Of a stretch of 64,000 nt of DNA, positions 1 through 10,458 are shown piece by piece. Numbering within the stretch: position 1 is the stretch's first letter; every line of letters begins with the position of its first letter. The translations under genes were made by a program, and so were the position numbers. This stretch comes from Pseudomonadota bacterium (GTDB lineage Bacteria; Pseudomonadota; Gammaproteobacteria; Burkholderiales; Burkholderiaceae_C), in contig JAKAXL010000006.1 in assembly GCA_021816585.1 (NCBI GenBank), forward strand, positions 44,539 through 108,538, given 5' to 3'. The notes beneath the pieces were generated by a model. It was not told the origin of the DNA, did not search any database, and saw nothing but the letters and a program-made list of their open reading frames with translations.

Positions 1-473
1 GCGAATGCGCGTCCAGCGGGGTCGACGGCGTGCTGATCGTCGACTATCCGCCGGAGGAGTCGGCCGAGTTCGCCGCGCGCCTGCGCGATGCCGGGATCGA
101 CCCCATCTTCCTGCTCGCCCCCACCTCCACCACCGCGCGCATGGCGCAGGTGGACTCCATCGCCGGCGGCTACGTCTACTACGTGTCCCTCAAGGGGGTC
201 ACCGGTGCCGCGCACCTGGACGTGCAGGACGTGGCGCGGCGCGTGCACGAGCTGCGCCGCCATGTGCGACTGCCGCTGGCGGTGGGCTTCGGGGTGCGCG
301 ACGCGGCCGGAGCGGCGGCGCTTGCGGGTTGCGCGGATGCCGTGATCATCGGCTCGCGCATCATCGAACTGATGGAGAACAACCCCGGCGACGCGGCGAT
401 CCCCGCCGCCTGCGATTTCCTGCGCGACGTGCGCCAGGCCATGGACCGCGCCGCAGCCGCGGTCAGCGCCTGA
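1..473 (+). CDS. trpA: Tryptophan synthase alpha chain (3' part)
   Basis: This is the C-terminal part, about 156 codons, of the subunit that cleaves indole-3-glycerol phosphate to indole and glyceraldehyde 3-phosphate for the TrpB partner. The reading frame is already open at base 3, so the 5' end lies outside the window; the whole family protein is about 265-270 residues. TIM-barrel landmarks can be read: [14 protein letters not shown], then [10 protein letters not shown], the [10 protein letters not shown] loop, GFGVRD and GSRIIE, in the order seen in TrpA proteins. It stops 19 bases before accD. The order trpA-accD-folC-SPOR-cvpA-purF-metZ is a familiar betaproteobacterial arrangement, and the gene is probably the last of a trp set lying upstream. 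Confidence 0.95.
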   Translation, partial: ECASSGVDGVLIVDYPPEESAEFAARLRDAGIDPIFLLAPTSTTARMAQVDSIAGGYVYYVSLKGVTGAAHLDVQDVARRVHELRRHVRLPLAVGFGVRDAAGAAALAGCADAVIIGSRIIELMENNPGDAAIPAACDFLRDVRQAMDRAAAAVSA

Positions 474-492
474 TCTGCGAGGAGGACATGCG

Positions 493-1357
<865 letters not shown>

Positions 1358-1368
<11 letters not shown>

Positions 1369-2722
1369 GCCCGCGGTGGAGCAGGTGGCGGTGCCGGCCG
1401 CGGCCGCGATGCGGGACTGGGACCTGGCGCAATGGCTGGAGCATGCGCAGCGCCTGCACGCGCAGGCCATCGAGCTCGGGCTGCAGCGCGTGCAGCGCGT
1501 GCGCGAGGCGATGGGGCTGAGCCTGGATTGCGCGGTGTTCACGGTCGGCGGGACCAACGGCAAGGGTTCCACCTGCGCGTTCATCGAGCATGTGCTGCTG
1601 GCCGCCGGCTACCGCGTCGGCGTGTACGGCTCGCCGCACCTGGTGGACTTCGAGGAGCGCTGCCGCATCGGCGGCCAGCCGGTGCAGGCGCGGCAACTGA
1701 CCCCGCACATGCTGGCGGTGGAGCAGGCCCGCAGCAGCCTGCAGCCGCCGGTTGCGCTGACCTACTTCGAATTCACCACGCTGGCCATCCTGCGCCTGCT
1801 CGCCGGCGCCGGGCTGGACGCGGTGGTGCTGGAAGTCGGCATGGGCGGCCGGCTGGACGCTGTCAACCTGATCGACGCCGACTGCTCGGTGGTCACCGGC
1901 GTGGCGCTGGACCACGTCGAGTTCCTCGGCGGCGACCGCGAGGCCATCGGTTTCGAGAAGGCGGGGATCTTCCGTGCCGGGCGCGTCGCGGTGGTGGCCG
2001 ATCCGGACCCTCCGCGCAGCCTGCTCGAGCACGCGCAGCGCATCGGCGCGCGGCTGTGGCGGGTGGGCCACGAGTTCGGCTGGAGCAGCGCCGACCGCCA
2101 GCAGTGGGACTACCACGGCGCCACGCGCCGCCTTCCCGGGCTGGCCTACCCGACGATGCGCGGCGTGCGCCAGTTGCGCAACGCCAGCGCCGCGCTGGCC
2201 GCGCTGGAGGCGTTGCGCGAACGCCTGCCGGTGAGCGCGCAGGACATCCGCATGGGGCTCGCGCAGGCCGAACTGCCGGGCCGCTTCCAGGTGCTGCCGG
2301 GGCAGCCGGCGGTGGTGCTGGACGTCGCGCACAATCCGGAAGCCGTGGCGGTGCTGGCCGAAAGCCTCGATGCGATGGGATATTCCCCTCGCACGCATGC
2401 GGTTTTCGGTGCGATGGCCGACAAGGACCTGTCGGGAATGATCGCCGCCATCGCGCCGCTGGTGCAGGCCTGGCACCTGTGCGATCTGGCGACGCCGCGG
2501 GCGGCGAGCGCGCAGGCGCTGCGCGAGCTGCTCGGCCCCGAGGTTCCGGCGAGCTGCCATGCGTCCCCGCAGGAGGCGCTGCGGCATGCGCTGTCGCAGG
2601 TCGGGGCCGCCGATAGAATTGTGGTTTTCGGCTCCTTCTTCACGGTCGGCGACGTGCTCGCACACCGCGCTGCGCGCGGCCGGGACGGCGGTGCGCAGCA
2701 GGCCGGCTCCCCGGCGGCCTGA
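1358..2722 (+). CDS. folC: Bifunctional dihydrofolate synthase / folylpolyglutamate synthase
   Basis: FolC joins dihydropteroate to glutamate and then extends the polyglutamate tail of folates, using ATP. The Mur-ligase-type P-loop GTNGKGST is at residues 65-72. Further landmarks are the [10 protein letters not shown] segment, the EKAGIFR lysine motif that is carbamylated in this family, and a C-terminal ligase domain with DVAHNPEA. Counted from the TTG at 1358 the protein is 454 residues, slightly long for the family. An in-frame ATG at 1409 would give 437 residues and is a reasonable alternative. The TTG start overlaps accD. folC next to accD and a SPOR protein is a common proteobacterial neighbourhood. 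Confidence 0.95.
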
Positions 2723-2788
2723 AGACTCCCGCAAGTTTCCGCGGGCCGGGCGTGCAGCGAACGCCGGTCCGTCCAACCGTCGAATGCC

Positions 2789-3646
2789 ATGAAACTGCCT
2801 GGAAAGCGTGCCAAGCAAGGCTCCCGCAGCGGCGCGGCCGTGCAACAGGCGCAAAGCGAGGATGTGTTGCGCCTGCGCGCGCGCAGGCGCCTGATCGGCG
2901 CCGTGGCGCTGGTGCTGACCGGCGTCGTCGTGTTCCCGCTGATCTTCGAGACCCAGCCCAAGCCCGTGGCCTCGAACATCGCGTTGGTGATTCCTCCGCA
3001 GAACCAGGCCAGTTCGGTGGCGCGCCCGGCGGCCCCGGCATCGCCTGCGGCCGCGATGCAGCCCGCGCAGCCCGCCGCGATCAGCAGTCCGCCGGCGCCG
3101 CAACCCCGGCCTCAACCGCAGCCTCAACCGCAGCCTCAACCGCAGCCTCAACCGCAGCCACGGCCGCAACCGCAACCGCAACCGCAGCCGCAGCCGCAGC
3201 CGCAGCCGCAGCCGCAAGCTCAGGCGCGGCCGCAGCCGCAGCCGCAACCTCGAGCGGCGGCGCCCGTCACCCCGCCGCCGGTCGCCGCGGCGAAGCCGGC
3301 GCAGGCCGGACCCGCTCCTCGCCGCGTCGAGTCGGCTCGCCAGGCCCTGGCCGCGCTGGAAGACAAGGCGCCGTCGCAGATCTCGGCGGCGCAGGCCGAA
3401 CGCGCGGCCGCGTCCGGCGCGCGCTTCGTCGTGCAGGCGGGAGCCTATGCCGACGCGCAATCGGCGCAACAGGTCCGGCGCAGGATCGAGGCGGCCGGGC
3501 TGAAGACCTATACCCAGGTCGTCGACACACGAGCCGGCAAGCGCGTGCGCGTGCGGGTCGGCCCGTTCGCGTCGCGCAGCCAGGCCGAGCAGGCGCTCAG
3601 GCGTATCGAGAGCCTGGGCATCCAGGCCGCGGTGCTCGGATTGTGA
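2789..3646 (+). CDS. SPOR-domain inner-membrane protein (DedD-like)
   Basis: The protein has 285 residues. A short basic cytoplasmic segment is followed by one membrane segment at about residues 35-54, a long Pro-Gln-rich periplasmic linker (about 104-155), an Ala/Pro stretch, and a C-terminal SPOR domain (about 209-285) beginning at RFVVQAGAY. SPOR domains bind denuded glycan strands at the septum, so a cell-division or peptidoglycan role like that of DedD is likely; this is inferred from the family. The position between folC and cvpA matches dedD in many proteobacteria. The stop overlaps the GTG start of cvpA by four bases (GTGA). The odd feature is the linker, built from repeated Pro-Gln codons (see the repeat at 3098-3253). 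Confidence 0.88.
   Translation: MKLPGKRAKQGSRSGAAVQQAQSEDVLRLRARRRLIGAVALVLTGVVVFPLIFETQPKPVASNIALVIPPQNQASSVARPAAPASPAAAMQPAQPAAISSPPAPQPRPQPQPQPQPQPQPQPQPRPQPQPQPQPQPQPQPQPQAQARPQPQPQPRAAAPVTPPPVAAAKPAQAGPAPRRVESARQALAALEDKAPSQISAAQAERAAASGARFVVQAGAYADAQSAQQVRRRIEAAGLKTYTQVVDTRAGKRVRVRVGPFASRSQAEQALRRIESLGIQAAVLGL
3098..3253 (+). repeat. Pro-Gln codon repeat inside the SPOR-protein linker
   Basis: About 156 bases are built almost entirely of a six-base Pro-Gln unit, with runs of CCTCAACCGCAG followed by runs of CCGCAG/CCGCAA, and encode an almost pure (PQ)n linker with a few Arg and Ala. Sub-blocks of identical units suggest growth by slippage. The repeat stays in frame, so changes in copy number would lengthen or shorten the periplasmic spacer without breaking the protein. 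Confidence 0.9.
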
Positions 3647-4149
3647 ACATCCTCGACTGGCTGCTGCTCGCCGGCCTGCTGCTGTCGGCGCTGGTCGGGC
3701 TGCTGCGCGGCGCCGCCTACGAGGTGATCGCGCTGGGAGGCTGGTTCGCCGCCTTCGTGCTGGCGCGCCTGTACGCGGCCCGCCTGGGCGAGCGCTGGCT
3801 GCAGATGGTCGCGCAGGCGCAATTGCGCGAGGCGCTGGCATGGGTCGCCTGTTTCGTGCTGGTGTTGCTGGGCGCCGGCGTGCTGGCGACGCTGGCGCGC
3901 CTGCTGCTGCGCTCGAGCGGGCTCGGAATGCTCGACCGCAGTCTCGGCGCGGTGTTCGGGGTGCTGCGCGGCGCGCTGGTGATCGTGCTGCTGGCGGTCG
4001 CCGCCGCCTACACCCAGCTTCCGCAAAGCGAACTCTGGAGGGGCTCGCTGCTGGCGCCGCTGGCCTCCGCCGCGGCGGCGCGTGTCGCGCCGCTGCTGCC
4101 GCTGCGCGCGGCGGTTTCCGCGTCCCCCTCCTTTTCCGTGGCGCACTGA
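3643..4149 (+). CDS. cvpA: CvpA family membrane protein
   Basis: This 168-residue integral membrane protein has about four hydrophobic segments. It opens NILDWLLLAGLLLSALVGLLRG, typical of CvpA, which was named for colicin V production but is best seen as an inner-membrane protein of envelope homeostasis. I choose the GTG at 3643 because the family N-terminus begins exactly there and because it overlaps the preceding stop as GTGA, a coupling signal. It lies 45 bases ahead of purF, the classic cvpA-purF pair of proteobacteria. Part of the Ala-rich C-terminus (AAAARVAPLLPLRAAV) is less conserved. The family assignment is firm; the molecular activity is unknown. Confidence 0.9.
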   Translation: MNILDWLLLAGLLLSALVGLLRGAAYEVIALGGWFAAFVLARLYAARLGERWLQMVAQAQLREALAWVACFVLVLLGAGVLATLARLLLRSSGLGMLDRSLGAVFGVLRGALVIVLLAVAAAYTQLPQSELWRGSLLAPLASAAAARVAPLLPLRAAVSASPSFSVAH

Positions 4150-4194
4150 CCGCCGCGAATCCGTCCCTCCGCCTGTCCCTGGAGTAGTCGAATC

Positions 4195-5697
4195 ATGTGT
4201 GGTGTCGTCGGCGTGGTCTCGAAGCAGCCCGTGAATCAGATGATTTACGACGCGCTGCTGTTGTTGCAGCACCGCGGGCAGGACGCCGCGGGGATCGTCA
4301 CGGGTCAGGGCGGCAAGCTCTACATGCAGAAGGCGCGCGGCATGGTGCGCGACGTGTTCCGCACCCGCAACATGCGCGCGCTGCCGGGCGACTACGGGCT
4401 CGGGCAGGTGCGCTACCCCACCGCCGGCAGCGCCGACAGCGAGGAGGAGGCGCAACCGTTCTACGTCAACGCGCCTTTCGGACTGGCGCTGGCGCACAAC
4501 GGCAACCTGACCAACACGGAAGCGCTGCGCAGCGAACTCAGCTCGACCGACCACCGCCACATCAACACGGGGTCCGACTCCGAGGTGCTGCTCAACGTGC
4601 TGGCGCGCGAGCTCGACCTCGTATCCGACGGGTTGCCGCTGCAGCCCGAGGACCTGTTCCGCGCGGTGCGCGGCGTGCACCGCCGGGTGCGCGGTTCCTA
4701 CGCGGTGGTGGTGCTGATCGCCGGCCACGGCCTGCTCGCCTTCCGCGACCCCTACGGCATCCGGCCGCTGTGCATCGGCAGCAGCGATACCGACGGCGTC
4801 ATGGTGGCCAGCGAATCCGTGGCGCTGGAAGGCAACGGCTTTCGCCTGCTGCGCGACATCGCGCCGGGCGAGGCCGTGTACGTCGACCTGCAGGGCGGCA
4901 CGCGCTTCGAGCAATGCGCCGAGAGCCCGCGCCTGAACCCCTGCATCTTCGAGTTCGTGTACCTGGCGCGTCCCGATTCGGTGCTCGACGGGATTTCGGT
5001 GTACCAGGCGCGCCTGAACATGGGCGAGACCCTGGCGCAGCGGGTGATCTCGGTGATGCCCCCCAGCGAGATCGACGTGGTGATCCCGATCCCCGAGTCC
5101 AGCCGCCCGTCGGCCATGCAGCTGGCGTGGAAGCTGGGGCGTCCGTATCGCGAGGGCTTCGTGAAGAACCGCTATGTCGGGCGCACCTTCATCATGCCGG
5201 GGCAGGCCGTGCGCAAGCGCTCGGTGCGCCAGAAGCTCAACGCCATCGCGCAGGAATTCGAAGGTCGCAACGTGCTGCTGGTGGACGACTCGATCGTGCG
5301 CGGAACGACCTCGCGCGAGATCGTGCAGATGGCGCGCGAGGCCGGCGCGCGCAAGGTGTTCCTCGCGTCGGCGGCGCCGCCGGTGCGCTACCCGAACGTG
5401 TACGGCATCGACATGCCGACCGCCGCCGAGCTGGTCGCGCACGGCCGCGACGTCGAGGAGGTGCGCCGCATCATCGGCGCCGATGCGCTGATCTACCAGG
5501 ACCTGGAGGCGATGAAGCGCGCGGTGCGCCGCGTGCGCGAGGACATCGACACCTTCGAGGCCTCGTGCTTCGACGGCTGCTACGTGACCGGCGACGTCGA
5601 CGCCGCGCTGCGCGGTGCGCGCAGCGCCTGCGACGACGCGCCCGGCGGCGGCATGCTGACGCTGCAGGGGCAGTCGCAGGAGGAGGCGCAGTCATGA
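4195..5697 (+). CDS. purF: Amidophosphoribosyltransferase
   Basis: PurF makes 5-phosphoribosylamine from PRPP and glutamine, the first committed step of purine synthesis. After removal of Met, Cys2 (start [10 protein letters not shown]) is the glutaminase nucleophile of the Ntn-type domain. [13 protein letters not shown] and the EVLLN region continue that domain. The C-terminal phosphoribosyltransferase domain carries the PRPP loop [13 protein letters not shown] at about residues 361-373. The length of 500 residues is normal. A GGAG lies ten or so bases ahead of the ATG. The stop overlaps the metZ start as ATGA, so the two genes are almost certainly cotranscribed. Confidence 0.97.
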   Translation: MCGVVGVVSKQPVNQMIYDALLLLQHRGQDAAGIVTGQGGKLYMQKARGMVRDVFRTRNMRALPGDYGLGQVRYPTAGSADSEEEAQPFYVNAPFGLALAHNGNLTNTEALRSELSSTDHRHINTGSDSEVLLNVLARELDLVSDGLPLQPEDLFRAVRGVHRRVRGSYAVVVLIAGHGLLAFRDPYGIRPLCIGSSDTDGVMVASESVALEGNGFRLLRDIAPGEAVYVDLQGGTRFEQCAESPRLNPCIFEFVYLARPDSVLDGISVYQARLNMGETLAQRVISVMPPSEIDVVIPIPESSRPSAMQLAWKLGRPYREGFVKNRYVGRTFIMPGQAVRKRSVRQKLNAIAQEFEGRNVLLVDDSIVRGTTSREIVQMAREAGARKVFLASAAPPVRYPNVYGIDMPTAAELVAHGRDVEEVRRIIGADALIYQDLEAMKRAVRRVREDIDTFEASCFDGCYVTGDVDAALRGARSACDDAPGGGMLTLQGQSQEEAQS

Positions 5698-6941
5698 ATG
5701 GCCGACTTCCGCCCGGCGACCCGGGCGCTCCGGACGCATCGGGAGAGGACTGGCATCCCGAGACCCTGGCGGTGCGCAGGTCGACGCCGCGCACGGCGTA
5801 CGGCGAGCACAGCGACGCGCTGTTCCTCACCAGCAGTTTCCTGCAGGCCGACGCGCAAAGCGCCGCGGCGCGTTTCGCGGGCGACGAGGAAGGCTACGTC
5901 TACTCGCGCTTTTCCAACCCCACCGTGGCCGGCATGGAAATGCGGCTGGCCGCGCTCGAGGGGACCGAATGCGCGTTGGCGACGTCCAGCGGCATGGGCG
6001 CGATCACGCTGCTGATGCTGGGCCTGCTGAAGGCCGGCGACCATGTCGTGTGCTCGCGCTCGGTGTTCGGAGCGACCATCAAGCTGATCGGCGACGTGTT
6101 CGGAAGGTTCGGGGTCGAGTGCAGTTTCGTGTCGCAGACCGATGCCGCCGAGTGGAAGGCCGCGCTGCGTCCCGGACGCACGCGCCTGCTGTTCGCGGAG
6201 ACGCCGAGCAACCCGCTGGGCGAGGTCTGCGACATCGCCGCGCTGGCCGCACTGGCGCACGACTGCGGCGCCTTGCTGGTGGTCGACAACTGCTTCTGTT
6301 CCCCGGCGCTGCAGCGCCCGACGTCCTTCGGCGCCGACATCGTCATGCACTCGGGAACCAAGTTCCTCGACGGGCAGGGGCGTACGCTGGCCGGCGCGCT
6401 GTGCGGCACGCGCGAGCTCATCGAGGGCACCTTGCTGCCGGTGCAACGCAGCGCCGGCATCAGTCTGTCGCCGTTCAACGCCTGGGTCGTGCTCAAGGGC
6501 ATGGAGACGCTGTCGCTGCGCGTGCATGCGCAAAGCGCCCGCGCGCTGGAACTGGCGCTGTGGCTGCAGCAGCATCCGGCGGTGGCGCGCGTGCACTACC
6601 CGGGGCTGGTGTCGCACCCGCAGCACGCGCTGGCGATGCGCCAGCAGTCGGGGCAGGGGGGCGCGGTGCTGTCCTTCGACGTCGCGGCCGCCGATGCGCA
6701 GCAGGCGCGCGAGCGCGCCTTCGCGCTGATCGACGCCACGCGGCTGTGTTCGATCACGGCCAATTTCGGCGACACCCGCACCACCATCACCCATCCGGCG
6801 AGCACCTCGCACGGGCGCCTGAGCGAGCAGCAGCGCACCGCAGCCGGAATCGGGCAGGGCCTGATCCGCATCGGCGTCGGTCTCGAGCACATCTCGGACA
6901 TCCAGGCCGACCTCGAGCGCGGGCTCGCGCCGATGGCCTGA
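5694..6941 (+). CDS. metZ: O-succinylhomoserine sulfhydrylase
   Basis: This 415-residue Cys/Met-metabolism PLP enzyme belongs to the group that makes homocysteine directly from O-succinylhomoserine and sulfide. The PLP lysine is K223 in [12 protein letters not shown], the form typical of MetZ and unlike the cystathionine gamma-synthase loop. YSRFSNPTV near the N-terminus and GGAVLSFDV and [10 protein letters not shown] towards the C-terminus complete the family pattern. The ATG at 5694 overlaps the purF stop. metZ directly after purF is usual in Burkholderiales. Close homologues can use O-acetylhomoserine, so the acyl group preference is inferred. Confidence 0.93.
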   Translation: MNGRLPPGDPGAPDASGEDWHPETLAVRRSTPRTAYGEHSDALFLTSSFLQADAQSAAARFAGDEEGYVYSRFSNPTVAGMEMRLAALEGTECALATSSGMGAITLLMLGLLKAGDHVVCSRSVFGATIKLIGDVFGRFGVECSFVSQTDAAEWKAALRPGRTRLLFAETPSNPLGEVCDIAALAALAHDCGALLVVDNCFCSPALQRPTSFGADIVMHSGTKFLDGQGRTLAGALCGTRELIEGTLLPVQRSAGISLSPFNAWVVLKGMETLSLRVHAQSARALELALWLQQHPAVARVHYPGLVSHPQHALAMRQQSGQGGAVLSFDVAAADAQQARERAFALIDATRLCSITANFGDTRTTITHPASTSHGRLSEQQRTAAGIGQGLIRIGVGLEHISDIQADLERGLAPMA

Positions 6942-7004
6942 GCCAGTGGCCGCGCCGGCAGGCGCGGCGCGTCCCCTTTTCGTCCGCGAGCCGTCCACGT
7001 CGTC

Positions 7005-8411
7005 ATGAACCCGACCCCCGCACGCACCCGCTTCGCTCCCAGCCCCACCGGCTTCATCCATCTCGGCAACATCCGCTCGGCGCTGTATCCCTGGGCCTTC
7101 GCCCGCCACCACGGCGGCCAGTTCGTGCTGCGCATCGAGGACACCGATACCGAGCGCTCGACGCAGGCCGCCGTCGACGTGATCCTGCAGTCGATGCAGT
7201 GGATGGGTCTGGACTACGACGAAGGCCCGATCTACCAGATGCAGCGCATGCCGCGCTACCGGGACGTGCTGCGCCAGCTGGTGGACGCCGGCCATGCCTA
7301 CCCCTGCTACATGAGCACGGCCGAGCTCGACGCGCTGCGCGAGCGCCAGATGGCGGCCGGACTCAAGCCGCGCTACGACGGGACCTGGCGCCCCGAGCCG
7401 GGCAAGACGCTGCCGCCGGTTCCCGAAGGCGTGCAGCCGGTGCTGCGATTCCGCACCCCGGCGCACGGCAGCGTGAGCTGGCAGGACCGGGTCAAGGGCC
7501 AGGTCAGCTTCGACAATGCCGAGCTCGACGACCTGGTGATCGCACGCCCGGACGGGACCCCGACCTACAACTTCTGCGTCGTGGTCGACGACATCGACAT
7601 GCGCATCAGCCATGTCATCCGCGGCGACGACCACGTCAACAACACGCCGCGGCAGATCCACATCTTCCGCGCACTGGGCAGCGAACCTCCGGTGTACGCG
7701 CACCTGCCCACGGTGCTCAACGAGCAGGGCGAGAAGCTGTCCAAGCGCAACGGCGCGAAAAGCGTGCTGCAGTACCGCGACGAAGGCTACCTGCCCGACG
7801 CCATGGTCAATTACCTGGCCCGACTGGGCTGGTCGCATGGCGACGCCGAGGTGTTCAGCCGCGAGCAGTTCGTGCAATGGTTCGATCTCGACCACCTGGG
7901 CCGCTCGGCGGCGCAGTTCGACGGCGAGAAACTCAAGTGGATCAACGCGCAGTACCTGCGCGCGCTGCCGCTGCCGCAACTGGCGCAGCAACTGCGCCCC
8001 TTCCTCGAGCGCCTCGGGTTGCGCGAGCATGGGGTGGACCTGCAGGCGGCGGCGGGCTTGTTGCGGGAGCGGGCCGGCACGCTGCTGGAGATCGCCGAGC
8101 TGTGCGAGATGTTCTATGGCGAGGCGCAGCCGCAGGAGCAGGATCTGCAGCCCCTGCTGACGCCGACGGTTCGCGAGGCCCTGGGTGAACTCGTCGGGCG
8201 CCTGCAAGCCCTCGCGCAGTGGGACGCGGCGTCGATCTCCGCGGCGCTCAAGCAGCTGCTGGGCGAGCACAAGCTGAAGATGCCGCAACTGGCCATGCCG
8301 TTGCGCCACATGGTCACGGGTCGCGCGCACACTCCCTCGGTCGACGCGGTGCTGGCGCTGTTCCCGCGCGCCACCGTGCTGGAGCGGATTCGCGCGCATC
8401 TGCGCGCGTGA
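7005..8411 (+). CDS. gltX: Glutamyl-tRNA synthetase
   Basis: This class I aminoacyl-tRNA synthetase charges tRNA-Glu. The HIGH-type motif is in [12 protein letters not shown] (residues 11-22) and the KMSKS-type loop is EKLSKRN (K244-R248 region). The 468-residue size, the [10 protein letters not shown] segment and the helical C-terminal anticodon-binding domain fit a standard discriminating or non-discriminating GltX; sequence alone does not separate these. It stands alone on the plus strand, 63 bases after metZ, and is followed by the long gene-poor interval. Confidence 0.97.
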   Translation: MNPTPARTRFAPSPTGFIHLGNIRSALYPWAFARHHGGQFVLRIEDTDTERSTQAAVDVILQSMQWMGLDYDEGPIYQMQRMPRYRDVLRQLVDAGHAYPCYMSTAELDALRERQMAAGLKPRYDGTWRPEPGKTLPPVPEGVQPVLRFRTPAHGSVSWQDRVKGQVSFDNAELDDLVIARPDGTPTYNFCVVVDDIDMRISHVIRGDDHVNNTPRQIHIFRALGSEPPVYAHLPTVLNEQGEKLSKRNGAKSVLQYRDEGYLPDAMVNYLARLGWSHGDAEVFSREQFVQWFDLDHLGRSAAQFDGEKLKWINAQYLRALPLPQLAQQLRPFLERLGLREHGVDLQAAAGLLRERAGTLLEIAELCEMFYGEAQPQEQDLQPLLTPTVREALGELVGRLQALAQWDAASISAALKQLLGEHKLKMPQLAMPLRHMVTGRAHTPSVDAVLALFPRATVLERIRAHLRA

Positions 8412-8690
8412 GGGGGCGGCAAGGCCGGTCGCGGCGACGGCGTTGCCGCGTGCCGGAGGACGCGCGAGTCCGCACCGGGGAGGCTCGGCGTGTGGCGCTG
8501 ATGCGACGTTTCGGGTTACAATTGCACAGTGCGCCCAAGGGAATGGAATGCGCGCCGGCCAGGTGCCGGCGGGGAGTCATTCCTGCGGGTTCGACGTCGG
8601 CACGGGCTCGCGGCGCGGCTTGGCAGCGCGCTGGCTCGGGGTGGTTGCGTCGGGGGTGAATCCGTCGAAACCGCTACCCGGGAGGGCAAC

Positions 8691-8804
8691 ATGGCATATC
8701 ACCCTGCGATCCGCATGGTTTCGCACGATGAAAGCCGGGTTGCGGCGGGCAAGTGTACCTGGATGTCCGGGCTTGTCCAGCCCCCACATCCGGGGCGGGT
8801 GTGA
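8691..8804 (+). CDS. Possible 37-residue small protein
   Basis: The frame opens at ATG 8691, six bases after a strong GGGAGGG ribosome site, and runs 37 codons (start MAYHPAIRMVSHDESR). It has no membrane segment and a single Cys, and I recognise no family. The last third overlaps the stem-loop at 8758-8794, so the frame could equally be chance within a non-coding RNA, or a leader peptide for the gene at 8967. The good ribosome site is the main support. Confidence is low. Confidence 0.25.
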   Translation: MAYHPAIRMVSHDESRVAAGKCTWMSGLVQPPHPGRV

Positions 8805-8834
8805 CCAGGCGCGAGGCCGGGGATTCTCCCCGGC
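8758..8834 (+). ncRNA. Candidate structured RNA element (two stem-loops)
   Basis: The first stem pairs 8758-8766 with 8786-8794 (CCTGGATGT with ACATCCGGG, one T-G wobble). Inside it a symmetric 2x2 internal loop and a further five-pair helix (GGGCT/AGCCC) close a five-base loop. The second stem, GCCGGGGA-TTC-TCCCCGGC at 8816-8834, follows after 21 bases. Such nested pairing is more than I expect from GC-rich background, but no known RNA family is recognised and conservation cannot be judged from one sequence. Confidence 0.3.
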
Positions 8835-8966
8835 GGCGCGCCCGGCCGAACGGAGCCGCCCGTGGCGTTGGATCCGCGTGTTTCCGGACGGTGCTGGCAG
8901 GTCCGCGCAGCGTGGCGCGCGGCTGCGGGCCGAGGATGTTGTTTTGTTTTTTGAAAAGGGCGAGCC

Positions 8967-9230
8967 GTGGCGAAAACGACGACTACTACGCGCAAATCCG
9001 GGGATCTCGACACTGATTCGGTGGCCACCAAGACCCAGGCGTCCAAGCAGCCCAACCCCTGGGATCTGATGATGGAAAACGCCGCCGAGGTCGCATCGAC
9101 CTTCCGCAAGCGGCCGCAAGTGAAGGTTTCCTCGCCCTGGCGCGAAGGCTTCGGGCGTCCCCTTTCGCAGCGCTCGCGCGAGATCTACGAGCACATCACT
9201 GCGAACAAGACCCGGCTGAAGCAGAAGTAA
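8967..9230 (+). CDS. Small basic protein of unknown function
   Basis: This 87-residue protein starts at GTG 8967, with AAGGG seven bases upstream. The first 30 residues are Thr/Lys/Ser-rich and probably disordered (MAKTTTTTRKSGD). The rest is mixed: NPWDLMMENAAEVASTF, then VSSPWREGFGRPLSQRSREIYEHI, and a basic tail ending RLKQK. It has no Cys, no signal peptide and no membrane segment. The ordered C-terminal half with aromatic and charged residues looks like a real protein rather than a chance frame. I do not recognise the family and assign no function. It follows the structured interval and ends just before a hairpin that separates it from pyrD on the other strand. Confidence 0.7.
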   Translation: MAKTTTTTRKSGDLDTDSVATKTQASKQPNPWDLMMENAAEVASTFRKRPQVKVSSPWREGFGRPLSQRSREIYEHITANKTRLKQK

Positions 9231-9238
9231 GCCGAGGG

Positions 9239-9259
9239 GCCGGCCGCGTCGCGGCCGGC
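9239..9259. terminator. GC hairpin between convergent genes
   Basis: A perfect nine-base inverted repeat, GCCGGCCGC-GTC-GCGGCCGGC, fills the gap between the unknown gene ending at 9230 and pyrD ending at 9261. It has no T-run on either side, so it may act as a weak or Rho-assisted bidirectional end or as a 3' stabiliser. Confidence 0.45.
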
Positions 9260-9260
9260 T

Positions 9261-10289
9261 TCAGCGTGCCTGTGCCAGTGCCTGCGCGCACTCGTGCACC
9301 AGGCGCGGCCCCTGGTAGATCAGGCCGGTGTACAACTGCACCAGGTCGGCTCCGCAGCGCCTTTTCTCGACCGCGTCGCGGGCATCCAGCACGCCGCCGA
9401 CCCCGATGATCGGGTAGTCCGGGCCGAGGTGTTCGCGCAGCAGCGAGATCACCCGGTTCGACAATTCGCGCACCGGCGCGCCGCTGAGCCCGCCAGTCTG
9501 GTCGGCGTGCCGCAGTCCCTCGACGCCGGCGCGCGAGACCGTGGTGTTGGTGGCGATCACGCCGTCCATGCCGTGGCGCACCAGCGCGTCGGCCAGTGCG
9601 TGCACATGTGCGGTTTCCAGGTCCGGGGCGACCTTCAGCAGCATCGGCACGCGCCGTCCCTGCTGGTCGGCCAGGCGCTCGCGCTGCGCCGCCAGTCCGC
9701 CGAGCAGCGCCTCCAGCGCATCGTCGCCCTGCAGACGGCGCAGTCCCGCGGTGTTCGGCGACGACACGTTGACCGTGACGTAGTCGGCGTGTTCGTGCAC
9801 CGCGCGCAGGCAGGCGGCGTAGTCGTCGAGCGCGGATTCGATCGGCGTGGCCGCGTTCTTGCCGATGTTCAGCCCCAGCGGGACCTCGCGGCGGCTTCGC
9901 CGCACGTTGCGCAGGAAGGCCTCGAGCCCCTGGTTGTTGAAGCCCATGCGATTGATCAGCGCGCGCGCCGAGCCCAGGCGGAACAGGCGCGGGCGCGGGT
10001 TGCCTCCCTGCGGCAGCGGGGTCACCGTGCCGACCTCGACGAAGCCGAATCCCAGCGCGGCCAGTGCGTCGATGGCCTCGCCGTTCTTGTCCAGCCCGGC
10101 CGCGAGCCCGACGCGGTTCGGGAAGTCCAGGCCCAGCAGGCGCACCGGGTCGATGACGCGCGGCTCGGCCAGCAGCAGGCTCAGGCCGCACTGGTGCACC
10201 CCGCGCAGCGTACGCAGGCTGAGCTGGTGGGCGACTTCGGGGTCGAGCCTGAACAGCAGCGACCGGATCAGCGCATACGGCAGGGGCAT
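9261..10289 (-). CDS. pyrD: Dihydroorotate dehydrogenase (quinone)
   Basis: This is a class 2 PyrD, the membrane-associated FMN enzyme that oxidises dihydroorotate to orotate with quinone as acceptor, in pyrimidine synthesis. The protein has 342 residues and the extra N-terminal helices of class 2 ([21 protein letters not shown]). The catalytic serine lies in NVSSPNT (S176), NTTVSR binds the substrate and FMN, and [11 protein letters not shown] is the phosphate-binding part. It is transcribed alone on the minus strand. A TATTAT box lies about 28 bases upstream of the ATG. Confidence 0.96.
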   Translation of the reverse strand: MPLPYALIRSLLFRLDPEVAHQLSLRTLRGVHQCGLSLLLAEPRVIDPVRLLGLDFPNRVGLAAGLDKNGEAIDALAALGFGFVEVGTVTPLPQGGNPRPRLFRLGSARALINRMGFNNQGLEAFLRNVRRSRREVPLGLNIGKNAATPIESALDDYAACLRAVHEHADYVTVNVSSPNTAGLRRLQGDDALEALLGGLAAQRERLADQQGRRVPMLLKVAPDLETAHVHALADALVRHGMDGVIATNTTVSRAGVEGLRHADQTGGLSGAPVRELSNRVISLLREHLGPDYPIIGVGGVLDARDAVEKRRCGADLVQLYTGLIYQGPRLVHECAQALAQAR

Positions 10290-10317
10290 GAGTGTCGAGC
10301 TCGTTCCGGGAGCGGCG

Positions 10318-10323
10318 ATAATA
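10318..10323 (-). promoter_or_regulatory. Possible pyrD -10 box
   Basis: On the minus strand the hexamer reads TATTAT, 28 bases before the pyrD ATG. The best -35 candidate, TTGCCG, sits only 15 bases further upstream, which is short, so this promoter is tentative. Confidence 0.3.
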
Positions 10324-10422
10324 CGGTGTTCGCCTGCGCGGCAAGCCTGCTTGCGCCTAGCGCGTGTCGAACGGGTGGGGCTGGCGCCGGCGTTTCGCTG
10401 TCCCGCCTGCGCGACGCCTGCG

Positions 10423-10458
10423 CCCCGCCTCTCCCCCCGCCTCTTCCCCCGCCTCTAC
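10423..10458 (+). repeat. Three tandem 12-bp pyrimidine-rich repeats
   Basis: Three consecutive copies of CCCCGCCTCTNC occur at 10423-10434, 10435-10446 and 10447-10458, differing only at the eleventh base, followed by a partial fourth copy. They end 15 bases before the rpiA ATG and occupy the place where a leader and ribosome site would be expected. Confidence 0.85.

Larger units (their letters stand above)
8412..8966 (+). other. Gene-poor interval with possible promoter and RNA structure
   Basis: This is the only stretch over 300 bases without a convincing gene. An inverted repeat just after gltX (GCGGCAA ... TTGCCGC, about 8415-8450) lacks a T-run. A TACAAT box at 8517-8522 resembles other -10 boxes in this window, although no good -35 precedes it. 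A short open frame with a strong ribosome site lies at 8691-8804, two well-paired stems lie at 8758-8834, and a T-rich patch at 8939-8953 precedes the next gene. I find no match to tRNA, tmRNA, RNase P RNA or SRP RNA hallmarks. Confidence 0.5.

Noticed and set aside
3098..3253. Possible CRISPR-like or intergenic satellite array
   Set aside because: The repeats are six-base codon pairs, without spacers, and lie in frame inside a complete protein.
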